Positions 10,907 through 22,086 of a stretch of 64,000 bases of DNA are shown here, in pieces; position 1 is the first letter of the stretch, and every line of letters starts with the position of its first letter. This DNA is from Leptobrachium leishanense (taxonomy: Eukaryota > Chordata > Amphibia > Anura > Megophryidae): assembly GCA_009667805.1 (NCBI GenBank), contig CM019069.1, positions 52,140,422 to 52,204,421 of the forward strand, read 5' to 3'. The notes under the pieces were generated by a model. The model did not search any database, was not told where the DNA came from, and saw only the letters and a list, made by a program, of their open reading frames with translations. The position numbers were made by a program, and so were the translations under genes.

Positions 10907-12877
10907 CATTCTTCACGCAAACGTTAACGCGTGCGCAAAAACGCATTATCGCGAAGGGCAAAACCCTTTGCGCTGAATGCCGTATTACAATGTCCGCGCA
11001 AAAAATGCGCGTTAACGTCTACTGCGGGTGAACATGGGCAAACGATGCGTGAGCGTACTGTACTGCGCACGTCCTAAACTTAACATTGTGAGCGCAAATG
11101 CGTTTGTGCGCTGCTACGTGGATGGTATTACAATCTGTGCGCAAATTTTAACACACAGCATTTGCGCGCATAATTTTAACGTCTTTTAAAAGCTGGTGTT
11201 AATGGCAAATCTGAACGTCCTGGCTGAAACCAAATACACCAGTCCAAAAAAAACATACAGCACATTATAGTAACACATTCTACACAAAGCCAAACAAGAA
11301 AATTGAGAAGTTGTGCGTGTTTTTTTTTATTGATGCAGCATATATGCACAGATTGATTTTGACAGGTGGAAAAACTTAACGGGAGACAATTGTGGTTCTT
11401 AATTCTGATTGGCTGAATCGCGTGAAAAAACAGTCCGCACACCATTTTTCTGCGCGCAACGTTAATGCGCGCACGTTTTTGCGCGTCTTTTTTACGTGCG
11501 TTATTTTTTTGACTGATGAAAAAATGAGTTCGAATTGTAATACCAACGTTAACCCCTTAACGCCGCAGGACGTACATTTACGCCCTGCATTAGGCGGGCT
11601 TTGACGCCGCAGGATGTAAATGTACGTCCTCGACGTTTACAGCCCCCCTCCGTTAATACTCACCTCCTCCGGTCGCTCCCACGCTGCTCTGACTCCCGCG
11701 GAGTCAGATCAGTGTGAATCCCTTCGCCGGTGGCGCGATGACGTCAGTTTCAGGCGTCCCCCCCCGCCGGAGCAGGGGAAGCGCCTGAAGGGGAGGGGGG
11801 GATCCTTTGGATCCCTCTATCTCCCCATCGCCGGGGACCAGGCGGCTGTGGCCAGCATCGCTGGAAGGGTCACAGCCTGACCTTTCCAGCGATGTATGGG
11901 GGGTTAACCCCTTAGTTGCCAGGTCGCGACCGGGCACTAATTTGTGCCCGATCGCGGCCTATTTCCGGTGGGGGCCGCCATCTTGGATGGCAGCCCCCAC
12001 CTCTGGGTCCCCCCCGGTCAACTGACTCATCACACCATGCGCGATGATGTCAGTTAACCGGGAAACCCCCTAGCTGCAAAGGGATTTCCTATGGAAATCC
12101 CTTAGAGGAGATAGGGGGGTTCTTTGAACCCCTTTATCTCCTGATCGGTGGCAGCTAGGGGGTCATGTATGATATTGCTGGAAAGGCCAGAGCATGGCCT
12201 TTCCACTGATATCAAACATGACCATGTTATAAGTAAAATAAAAGTTTAAAAAAAGTAAAAATAAAAATAAGAAAAAAATAATAAATTAAATAATAAAAAA
12301 ATATATATATATTTTTTTTTTAATGCAGCACTATTGTTCACATTTCAATTATAATGTGAACAATGATGCTTCACTAATGATTTTTTTTTTTGGGGGGTTT
12401 AGCTAAAATCACGCAATTTCTCCCCAAAAAAAAAATGGGTTCCCCGTTCTAAATTTTTTAACAAATCTACCCCATAGAATATGACCGCAGAGCCTCGGAT
12501 AATAAAATTTAAAAAAAAACACTTTACACACTGTGGAAGATTGAAATTTTATTGAAAATTCAAATTTTTTTACTTTTTTTTACATTTTTTGTTATAGCAT
12601 TTTGACAGGGCATGACATATACATATAATAATGATATATTATTAATCTGCCGAGTCTGCCGGAAAGAACGATATATAATTTGTCTGGGTGGTATAATAAT
12701 ACGTGACTTAAAAATGGTCAAAATGAGCTCAGCAAACTTCTACTTCCGAAACAGCGCCGAAGTTGTAAAATTACTCCCGTCCTTAAGGGGTTAATTTACG
12801 CGCGTTAACGTTTAATGCTTCGCGCCCAAATTAACGCGCTGCGCGAGCTTTTTTGCGCAAAGAATGTAATAGAGCCC
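10907..12877 (-). mobile_element. FamA element, inverted copy, split by a TTAA element
   Basis: The ends GGCTCTATTACATTC and GAATGTAATAGAGCC are inverted repeats. Subtracting the insertion with its duplicated TTAA (11553-12794) leaves about 729 bp, matching the 731- and 737-bp sister copies at 21356 and 17256. It lies in the opposite orientation to those copies, so its conserved CCAAT/TATA-like block is read on the minus strand near 11335-11420. It is non-autonomous. Confidence 0.8.
11553..12790. mobile_element. TTAA-target DNA transposon, copy 1
   Basis: This 1,238-bp element has ends CCCCTTAACGCC and GTCCTTAAGGGG and a perfect TTAA duplication (11549-11552 and 12791-12794). The interior holds GC-rich hairpins: 11859-11891, 11924-11960, 11972-12000, 12074-12096 and around 12176-12206. 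A palindrome follows near 12323-12378 (GCAGCACTATTGTTCACATT and complement). The right part is AT-rich. No transposase is seen. TTAA targeting is known for piggyBac and Kolobok superfamilies; I cannot choose between them. Confidence 0.8.
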
Positions 12878-13946
12878 AAAGTGTCACCGGCAGCATGTGA
12901 TTTAGAATTTCCCAGCTGCCAGTCACCAGATCAGTCACTGGTGACGTTAGCATGCGGCGAGCATGCTGACATTGTCAATGAAGGTGGGCGGTCTCAGAGA
13001 AGCAGATGTTGGATCGGATCTGCCCATGTGTGCGCAGCTCCGATCCATCGTACTGTGAAGACGCTATGGAACTTGCATAAATAAAGTGTGCATATTTCAT
13101 GGCAGTGTGCAATGTGCATTTCCTTTGCTACACAACTCTACAAATCTTCAGGGACTTTTGGGTTCGGGAGTCCCTGAGCTGAAGAGGAGGAGCTGCATGA
13201 GAAGAGGGGCAAAAGATGAGTAAATTCACCTAAAATAAAAAAATAAATAGGCTGAAGCTGTCAGCAGCATCACCTCAATTATTTAAGGGCTATAAACAGA
13301 ACTTTATTTTCAATACAGCGTCCCTTTAAACACAGATATTCTTAATAAAAATTATAAAAAATAATGTCCTCTGATAATACCCCTGAAACATAACTGGACA
13401 CACTAAATTACATTCATTACCCTAAAACATTATCAGCAAACTATTAACCAGGTTAGTGACAGAAAATCATAAAACTGCAATAAAATGTGTAAAGTGATTT
13501 GTAATACTGGTAAAACCACTTTAAATGTGATTTTAAAGAAATACAGATAAGAGTAACATTGTTATAATTAATTCTCATTCAGAATAAATGCTACTTCGAT
13601 GTCAGGTTTGTCATTAAACTTATATATAGAATACATCACTTTCCGTCCCTAAAGGCAGTGACTCGATGTTTTCTGGGTCTTACGACTCAGAGCCAACAGG
13701 TCATTATTACAATTTTTTATGTTGTCAGAGAACCACAGTCAATAGGAGAGGAATGACATTAAGGCTTCTCAATGTATTTCATAAGGATTAGACATTTGTT
13801 TCCTTGTCTCAAAATCAATGAGGTGATCAAGGTGAGTATTTTGTAATGAAACCGTCCTTTGATTCGGTTGTTTAGCAAAGGCCAAAGGTGAAAGAAGATC
13901 TTGTTTTGACTTTAAATGATTCTGTCTTCTTGACCCCATCCTAACA
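12878..13946. other. lower-copy intergenic DNA
   Basis: No gene is supported. GTCCCTTTAAACAC near 13320 resembles the right end of a TTAA-target MITE, but no matching left end was found. Confidence 0.35.
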
Positions 13947-14372
13947 ATCTCTAATGAAGCCGTATTTCAGAGTGCGGTCTGTGTGAATATTGACCATGTC
14001 AAAACTAACTGTAAAAATATATTTTTTTAAATACTTAAATAAAAAATAAATATATATATATATATATATAGAAATAGCCAAGGAACCCCACACTACACAT
14101 ACTACGTAGTACCTGCTCCGGTGCAGCAATCCAACTGCCAATAATAGATAGAAGAGCCAAGTATTTGGACGCACACGGAGACTTCTTATTGAGATATAAA
14201 AATACTCACTTTTATTGCAGCATATTTTGACTTTTCAGTCCCTACAGGGACTTTCCTCAGGATGAGGATCTCTAATAAAGCCGTATTTCAGAGCGCGGTC
14301 TGTGTGAATATTGCCAACGTCGGAACTAACTGTAAAAATCATTTATTTAAAATACTTAAATTAAAAAAATAA
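13947..14372 (+). repeat. two direct copies of a 105-bp block around a dispersed repeat
   Basis: The block at 13947-14050 starts ATCTCTAATGAAGCCG, and it recurs at 14268-14372 starting ATCTCTAATAAAGCCG. The copies share CGTATTTCAGAG and CGGTCTGTGTGAATATTG and differ at roughly one base in seven. Between them lie an AT microsatellite (14050-14070) and a dispersed sequence with CCCTACAGGGACTTTCCTC. The offset is about 320 bp. Confidence 0.75.
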
Positions 14373-14620
14373 ATATCTGTATGAAATACACCCTAAATCA
14401 ATGTGAGATATGACTTCTATTATCGAATTTCGTTTTTAACCTTTCCATCAGCTCACACTGGGAGAACCGTGCAAGGGTTACGATCAGTGCAGCTATGCCG
14501 ATGACTCTCAAAGCATGTGCATTGAGAGGCATCAGATTGACTGGGCACTCAGAACAGTGATAGTGTGTGCTGCAGATGCCGCAGATCTGTCAAGTCACAG
14601 ACGAGCACAGACTGAGCCCC

Positions 14621-14833
14621 TTTTATTTATTTATTATTTTAAAGGATTTTACCAGGAAGGATACATTGAGATTTCTCTCGTTTTCAAGTATGTCCTGGGT
14701 GGCGAGTATGTATCGTTAGGTGTCTTGCCAAGGTCACTTACTGGAGAGGTGCTCTTGCCGAGATCAAACCTGTGTCTCTACAGTCTCCATGATTATAGAG
14801 CAGTGATGTTACCTCTATTCCACCCAGCCAGCA
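14621..14833 (-). mobile_element. tRNA-derived SINE with L2-like LINE tail
   Basis: On the minus strand the head GGCTGGGTGGAATAGAGG and its following bases match the head of the SINE at 5951, with decayed A and B boxes. The body again contains CAAGAGCACCTCTCCAGTAAG and GGCAAGACACCTAACGATAC. The last 75 bp (GAGAGAAATCTCAATGTATC onward, then TAAATAAATAAA) nearly match the 3' end of the LINE at 48062-48640. That tail differs from the tail of the 5410-5951 SINE. Confidence 0.75.
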
Positions 14834-14993
14834 CTATTGCTGAAAATAAGTAACGTTTTTGAAAATACACTAAGCCAGGAGATCGTGCCTTCTGTGGGCC
14901 AAGCAACACCAGCACTGGACTATCGAAGATCGGAAAACGGTTGTTTGCTCTGAAGTCAAAGTTCCTAGTGCATCATGTTGATGGCAGACTCAT

Positions 14994-15697
14994 GGGGCAT
15001 CATTACATTCTTGGTGCTAACGTTAGCTCTCACTTGAGTGAGCGTTAACGTTAGCCGTGGTGGCCCTAACGCATGCGCACCATATTACAATCCAAACGCT
15101 AACAGGTTAAAAACCCGTTAGCGATTGGAATCTTGCGCTTTTCAGCACGAGGTTACTGTACTTTGTGCTCCCTATCCTTAACATGGGGAGCGCAAAGAGT
15201 TAATTAGCATTAGGATTACAAAGTCCTAACGCTAATTACCGTCCGGCTGCGGTTACACGAAAGTTAACCACAGCCAGGACTTGGTGCTAATGGATTTCGC
15301 TGCTGCAGAATCCGTTAGCACCAGCCAGAAACCCCCCCAATAAAATCAGATACTCCCCTCCTATCCCACGTCGAGGACCGCGGCTCCGCCTCCTCTGTCC
15401 GCTGGGAGAGACTGGGGGAAAAAGTCCCCCAGTCTCTCCCTGCGGATCACTACACCGACCTGCCGGATCTCGTGAGGCGAGATCCGGCAGGTCATGTGAC
15501 TGTCGCCATCTGCCTCAATAGGAGTCCTATGGACTCCAGCGAGGGAATGTTCGCGGCAGCGCTTAGCACTGCCGCGCGCCTCCCGGGGCTTAGCACCCGA
15601 TAACGATGCAGGCAGCTTTTTTAGCACCTGCATCGTAATATTGAGCTAAAACGGGGACGCAAAAGAGAAACCTGCAGGCGCTGACTGTAATGTGGCC
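14994..15697. mobile_element. FamB foldback MITE, copy 3
   Basis: This copy has ends GGGGCATCATTACATTC and ACTGTAATGTGGCC and a CAT target duplication (14991-14993 and 15698-15700). It is inserted in the Tc1-like transposase just after its HHVDGRL segment. The hairpins lie at 15200-15238, 15245-15275, 15281-15323, and a well preserved CCTGCCGGATCTCG / CGAGATCCGGCAGG pair near 15459-15500. It is non-coding. Confidence 0.8.
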
Positions 15698-15904
15698 CAT
15701 AATTTGCCACAAACATGAATCCATGGACCATCATGTCTGACAACAACTGTGCAAGCCAGTGGGGCATGTTTCCTTGCATACGTTGGGACCATTGGTACCC
15801 CTGGGTTCACGTCTGGACCCCAGAGCGTGTGTAAACATAGTTGCTGACCAAGTGTATCCATTCATGCTGACAGGTTACCCTCAGGCAGATGGATACTTCC
15901 AGGA

Positions 15905-16276
15905 CCTGCACCTTACTTGCAAAACCATAACACAAAAAGAAAGTGGCTCGACCCTCATTTTCCTACAGAGCACCGCAGTTATGGAATAACCTCCCAGACG
16001 CCATCAAATCTTCCCCCAGTCTAAAGTCACTTAAGAGCTCCTTATTAACATACCTCAATACAGAATGCACCTGTAAACATGTAACACAGTGACTATTTCC
16101 TACATATTTATTTTCTGTTAATCTGTATATTTGTGTTTTGTTTTTAATATCTTGCATTGCATTACTTTGTATTTCTGTAACAACTGTAACATTTTAATGT
16201 TCTTGAACCCAGGACTGAAAACGAGAGAAATCTCAATGTATCCTACCTGGTAAAATACTTTATAAATAAATAAATT
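15905..16276 (+). mobile_element. L2-like LINE 3' end (TAAA tail) inside Tc1
   Basis: The sequence matches the LINE end at 48255-48640 along its length, including TGGAATAACCTCCCAGACGCC from the end of ORF2 and the tail GAGAGAAATCTCAATGTATC followed by ATAAATAAATAAA. It is a heavily 5'-truncated copy. AGGA occurs at both edges (15901-15904 and 16277-16280), which is either a 4-bp target duplication or microhomology, since the sister LINE also has CCAGGA there. The interrupted Tc1 reading frame resumes on the far side. Confidence 0.75.
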
Positions 16277-16610
16277 AGGATAATACACCGGTGCACAAAG
16301 CCCACATCACTATCGGATGGTTCCAGGAACATGATGAGGACTTTTCTTTGCTGCAGTGGCCCACCCAGTCCCTGGATCTCAATCCAATTGAACATTTGTG
16401 GGATGAGCTGGAGAGGAATATTTGCTCCACTTCTACATCTCATCAATGCTCAGGAACTGTGTGGGTGACGTGACACATGTGATCACGTCTGCATGTTACA
16501 CTATACCTCAACAACGTCTTCAGCACCTTGTAGAATTCATGTCACGTGGAATGCACAATGTTTTGAAAATTAAGGGAGATTCAACACTGTATAAGGTGGG
16601 CGTACTAATT

Positions 16611-17255
16611 AAGTGGCAAGAAAGTGTAAATCAAGGCAATGGGACTCACAGAAGAGAATTAAATCTCCTTCCTGACTTGGAACAAGTAGCAACACGGTGA
16701 TTTATACTGGATTAGTTTTTGCTTTGATTATACTAAATCATTGTTTTGTTTCATTTATTTTACAAAGCTCATTTCATTCTTCAGGACTTTTCCTTTTCTT
16801 TCCCTTTGATTTTCAGAATGCCTGTTGCCATATTCTGCTGTTGCTACATCACAACATTTTCCTGTTTGCAAGTTTTCAAAGAGATATTGTTCCTGAATAT
16901 GATCTTTTAAGTCAAATATGAAAATCTTTGTACTTTTCCCCAGGGTCATGCATTATATCAATGCTGTTTTTCCTCATATTGTAACACTGAAACAATTTGT
17001 TTTACTTATTTTTTTCCAACCAAAAATAAAACACTAGTATTTGTAAATGAATATCGCCTTATGATAAACTGAAACTTGGTTCTTACGAAACCATAAAAAC
17101 TAAATTAGAAATAGTGGCACATTATAAATATATATTTACCTGTATATATAATTTTATACATCTATGCAAAAAAATATACATATTGTGGTATAGCCACTGG
17201 ACACACGAGTCAGTGCTTCAGTATTTTCTTTATTTGGACAGCCACAGCACATGCA
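16611..17255. other. lower-copy intergenic DNA
   Basis: This is AT-rich sequence with no shared repeat and no supported coding region. Confidence 0.4.
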
Positions 17256-17992
17256 GGGCTCTAGTACATTCCTTGCGCAAAAACGCTCGCGTAGCACAAT
17301 TTTTTTTGCGCGCAGCGTTAAACGTTAACGCGTGTAAATTAACTCTGGTATTACAATCCGAGCGCATTTTTTCATCTGTCCAAAATATCGCACGTAAAAA
17401 ATACACTCGAAAACGCGCGCAAATTAACGTTGCGCGCAGAAATCGGTGGGCAGACAGTTTTTTCGCGCAATTCAGCCAATCAGAATTAAGAACCACAATT
17501 GTCTCCCATTCAGTTTTTGCACCTGTCAAAATCAATCTGAGTATATATGCTGCAGCAATAATAAAAACACGCACAACTTCTCCATTTTATTCTTTAGGTA
17601 TGTGTAGAATGTGTAACTATACTGTGCTGTATTTTTTTTTTCGTGCTGGTGTGTTAGGTTTCGGTGCAGGACGTTCAGCTTTGCAGTTAACACCAGCTTT
17701 TAAAAGACGTTAAAATTATGCGCGCAAACGTCGTTCGTAAAAATTTGCACATCGATTGTAATACCATCTGCGTACCAGCGCACGAACGCATTTGCGCTCA
17801 CAATGTTAAGTATGGGATGCGCGCACGACCTTTCACTCGCTTAGGGTTCGCGCAGGGTAACTCGCATTAGACGTTAACGCGCGTTTTGTGCGCAAACATC
17901 GTAATACGACATTCAGCGCAAAGGGTTTTTCCCCTCGCGCTAATGCGTTTTTGCACACGCACAAAATTGTGCGTGAACAGTGTAATAAGGCC
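17256..17992 (+). mobile_element. FamA element, 737 bp
   Basis: The ends are GGGCTCTAGTACATTCC and AACAGTGTAATAAGGCC. TGCA on both sides (17252-17255 and 17993-17996) may be the target duplication, although sister copies show 3-bp TAA or GAA. The arms are rich in GCGC and repeat TTACAATC or its complement every few tens of bases. The centre has a CCAAT box (17475-17479) and GTATATATGC (17541-17550). A 199-residue open frame crosses it but is not shared as protein with other copies. Confidence 0.75.
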
Positions 17993-20900
17993 TGCAGAGT
18001 ACTCATTCAACAAAAATATAACAAATATAAAGCAAAGCCTACTCCTCATATGGAGTCTAACTAAACATTCGGTATTGCTAACTATAATATTGGGTGGCTA
18101 AGCCACTTACCAATAATGCAAAAAAAAAACCAGAATGTACTTCCCTTTTAAACTTCAGGTTTTTCCTCCTTCTCTGCTCCACCCAGCACAAAGACTGCCC
18201 CCCTCAGAGGGAACCACAGCTCCTATAAGGGCAGGACAGTCCTAAGCAGGCATCAGCTAATTATTAATCCTATAGGGGGGAAAGGCCGTTCTCCATCCGA
18301 ATGCTAATAAAACTGGTTTATCACCCTGGGAGATTACTAGAAAATTGTGGAAGAAAGGTAATCATGGGCATTTTGATACATATAAATGTTTACTCCTCTG
18401 ATTAATAACTTAAACGTATTTAAGAATTAATTAATTGGTGTAATTAAGTCTATATTGAGGTAGATCAGGTCTGCAGAACAAAGGTAAATAAAAAATATGA
18501 AGCCTTATGTTTTTTACATTCCAGGACTTAGATCAAGTTATTGCCACAATTAAATTTTTTCAATGAGGTGTATTGAAGTTTAGTCATTTTCTTTTACTAA
18601 ATAAACAAAACACAGAGGGTTATTCTGCAAAAGCTGGTTCTTGCCGAAGGTGCGACAGCTTGCAAAATAGCCTTTTTTTCAATAACAACGCGCATCAGCG
18701 TTTCAACAATGGTGTTTTCCGCCAGTGTTAGTGACTTCTGCAAACACCAGCATTTGCAGAATAATCAGATATGTCAGTCATTCTTTGTACCAACACTGTG
18801 ATACCAAGAGTTGACCAAAAACTTTCACTTGTGTTTGATGTCTCAAATCTCAATGTATAACAAAAAAATAGAATTCATAGTATTATTGTAACAGCCATGA
18901 CAGAGCGATATCACATGGTAGTATCATGGTGACTGTGGCATAGTGCATGGATCTGTCTGTGCGTATTCCCCTGTATTCTTGTTTTAAGCTGATGGCATTA
19001 ACCCCCAGGAGGGGATGTAGTTTTCTTCTTGCTGCAGGTGTCATTCAATGGGATAAATAGGTTCTGCTTGAGAGCAAGAAGGGATGGTAATATTGAGAAA
19101 CACAGAGAGTATGATGCTACTCCTGAGGTGGGAATGTCTGCAGTAGGTGCAGGATGTTATACCAAAGGTTGGTTTAAATGTTGTGCAGAGTCCCTGGTAT
19201 AGAGAGGGATGATCAGTATGTTAGTGCTCAGATGAGCCAGGTTTTTATTTGCTGTTATATTTTTTTTAATTGCTAAATACTGCTTCAATAACCCTTGCAA
19301 TTCATAAAGAGACTGCGTGATGTGATTGCCCTAGAGGAGGACTGTGCTATGGTACCCTTTGACAATGCTATATCACATTACCTATTGGTGAGACTTACAC
19401 TGACACTTACTTTGAATGGACTCAACTCAGAAACAATGTCCGTTTTAAGACAGGAGAGGGTGTTTTCATATAAAATCTAACAAGTAATCCTACCTAGGAG
19501 AAGCGCTAGGATTGGTGGGGAAATCCAGCCAAATTGGGAAGAATATAAGCAGAGGAGCAAGAAAACGCTTGTCCTTAAATTTTCTGTTATTTTGATTGCT
19601 ATTTACTGAACTGAATACCTGCCACAGGTCACAGAACAGTGCAAATTAAGTCAGCGTAGTCTCTCTACACCTAATATGCCATGAAAGTTCTACGTTAAGG
19701 TATAAGGAGGTAATTAGGAGCTGCAGGAGGCAGATGAAACCACTAGGAACCTCAGGCTAGTAATTGCCTTCCGAGCTGGGTTAAAAGGCAAGTCCACATT
19801 AAAGTTGTTGGACCTTAGCTTGGTCCATCTTGAATAGCTTTGGGCAATGAATAGGATGAAACTAATGACAAGATACATTTCCTTGAGTATTTAAAGGGAC
19901 ACCAAAAAACCAAAAACTGAAATGGTCTTATTTTTTTATTTTATGCTGCTATCTTACGTGTACTTTGTTTTCCTCATGTGGGGCATAGTAACAGACAAAG
20001 TAGGACATGTAAATCAATATGGTTATTCAGATTGGCAGAAACAATCCCTTCATGATCCTTGGAGGAACTCGAACAGGTTAGTATTTATATGCGCTACATC
20101 CAGAGAGGTATTTTTTTAACAAAGTTGGGACAAGATTATAAGAAAACAAACATTGACCTATTTCAACTCTAATGAGAAAGTTATCAGGTTGGATTCATTG
20201 ACCCAACAAAATGGTACAAGTGTGTCCTCCGCTCTGCTGTGCCGTCGTTGACTCTCTCAGTAATAATGATGACGACTTTCAAGTTCCGGTTGGGAGTTAA
20301 GATATCTCATTGCATAAAGAACAAGATTGTCTATGCCGAGCAGGAGACGTTGCACAGCAAGTCAGATCGAAGTTCATTGACTCACTAATAACTGATCTTT
20401 TTAAACAGCGGGGTTAACAGCAAGGAATTAGACTTTGTGAAAGTTTCTGCAATTTCCCTTGCAGATCACAATGACTTTTTGTTGTCTATTAGTCTCCTGT
20501 TGTGTTGATAAGATAAATAATAAGGCTTTCAGTGCACCTTCAATTTTAAGGGTAAAAGGATTCATGGCCACGTTGATGTTTCAAGGGAGTTTTCAACTTA
20601 GCTCAACTTACACCAGGTAAGCGAGCGTTGCATTAGCTCTACGGAGGGTGTAATGTCTGCATTATAGGCTTAGCAGAAACAGTTTAACCACAATTTGTTG
20701 CTTTATTTGTACCTTTTATTTTGACAACACAACATAATCTAAAGTAACAAAAGACAAAATAACTGTGCTTCGGGAAACACACTTTTACTCCATTTTTTTA
20801 AGCTACTGCATTTCGTGTTCTCTAAATATTGTCCTTCTTAAAATCATGAGATGTTTCCCATATTCTGTGTGAATTTAAAATGTGTCCTCCCTGACCATGC

Positions 20901-21065
20901 AAGTGGCAAGACTTGATACAAACCTACCCGCTTCTTGCTGCCAGTAATCTGAGCTTCATGCAAGAGTTGTGTAATTTTAAGAGATATATGCAAAATTGTC
21001 ATTTTATCCTACATTTAACTGCTAATTCTGAATGCCATGTTTGAATTAAATAGAACAGCATTAAG
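17993..21065. other. lower-copy intergenic DNA with one MITE
   Basis: Apart from the MITE at 18614-18766, I see no repeat shared within the window and no gene. TTTAAAGGGACACC near 19892 resembles a TTAA-target MITE end without a partner. The 20150-20560 stretch is of balanced composition and could be conserved non-coding DNA. Confidence 0.35.
18614..18766. mobile_element. short foldback MITE
   Basis: The inverted ends GGTTATTCTGCAAAAGCTGG and CCAGCATTTGCAGAATAATC enclose about 110 bp. GGTTATTC is also the start of FamE and FamD, suggesting a related terminus. No coding capacity is present. I could not fix the target duplication. Confidence 0.55.
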
Positions 21066-21239
21066 GACTGGTTCAGACGAGGCTTTGCAACAGCAGGAGT
21101 TTATTGAAAAAGCAGCAACATTTCAGTCCTAATCCTAGGACCTTTGCCAAGCTTGAGAAAGGTTTTAGAATTAGGACTGAGATCTTGTTGCTTCTTTAAT
21201 AAAGTTCCTGCTGTTGCAAAGCCTCATGTGACCAGCCCT
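21066..21239. mobile_element. foldback repeat with GGCTTTGCAACAGCAGGA arms
   Basis: The arms are GGCTTTGCAACAGCAGGAG at 21079-21097 and CCTGCTGTTGCAAAGCC near 21208-21224. Between them, AGTCCTAATCCTAGGACC and AATTAGGACTGAGATC also pair. The sequence could form an imperfect hairpin of about 150 bases. It is a non-autonomous dispersed element of unknown superfamily. Confidence 0.6.
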
Positions 21240-21355
21240 TCGTACTCTTCCATTGTCATCTACAGGGCTGGGGACCCTGGGTTGCAGGAACCTTGGCTGG
21301 TGCATTTTATTAGTCTCACTTTTGCCCCTCTATATGCCTCTAGAAGGGCCCTATT

Positions 21356-22086
21356 ACAATCGTTGCGCAAAAACGCTCACGCAGCGCATCAATTTGTGCG
21401 CGAAGCATTAAACGTTAACGAGTGTAAATTAACGCTGGTATTACAATCCTTGCGCATTTTTTCATCTGTCGAAAAATTGCGCATGTAAAACGTACGCGAG
21501 AAAACGCACGCGCATTAACGTTGCGCACAGAAATCAGTGTGCGGACTGTTTTTTCACGCGATTCAGCCAATCACAATTAAGAACCACAATTGTCTCCCGT
21601 TAAGTTTTTGCGCCTGCCAAAATCAATCTGAGTATATATGCTGCAGCAATAATAAAAACACGCACAACTTCTCAATTTTATTGTTTGGATATGTGTAGAA
21701 TGTGTAACTATACGTTGCTGTATTTTGGTTTTTTTGGGCTGGTGTATTTGGGTTTGGCCCGGATGTTCAGATTTGCCATTAACACCAGCTTTTAGGAGTC
21801 GTTAAAATTATGCGCGCAAACGCTGTGCGTTAAAAACTGCGCATAGATTGCAATACCATCTACGTACCAGCGCACAAACGCATTTATGCTCACAATGTTG
21901 AGTATAGGACGCGCGCAGTACAGTACGCTCGCAAAGGGTTTTCGCAGGTCCACCCGCGTTAGACAAATGCGCGCGTTTGTTGCGCTGATTTTGTAATACG
22001 ACATTTAGCGCAAAAGGGTTTTGCCCCTCACGTTAATGCGTTTTTGCGCACGCGTTAACGTTTGCGTGAAGAATGTAATAGAGCTC
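21356..22086 (+). mobile_element. FamA element, 731 bp
   Basis: The ends are GGGCCCTATTACAATCG and GAATGTAATAGAGCTC, with a GAA target duplication (21353-21355 and 22087-22089). It is colinear with the 17256 copy, including CCAAT (21567-21571), GTATATATGC near 21632 and AATAATAAAAACACGCACAA. The GCGC-rich arms match on both sides. Non-autonomous. Confidence 0.8.

Larger units (their letters stand above)
14900..16610 (+). pseudogene. Tc1-like transposase remnant, interrupted twice
   Basis: Fragments of a DDE transposase occur in order. HWTIEDRK near 14935 precedes the first Asp region, and HHVDGRL is near 14975. Further pieces follow after a FamB insertion, then VADQVYPFML near 15840 and GYF ahead of a LINE insertion. 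VHKAHITIGWFQEHDE resumes at 16291, and LDLNPIEHLWDELER near 16375 contains the third catalytic residue region. The last coding block (LKIKGD...YK) is near 16570. Frameshifts, stops and two insertions make it dead. In Tc1/mariner elements this protein binds the TIRs and does cut-and-paste at TA. The 5' part is missing, and TIRs were not identified. Confidence 0.8.

Noticed and set aside
17114..17713. 199-residue plus-strand frame
   Set aside because: It crosses from unique DNA into FamA; sister FamA copies do not conserve the protein.
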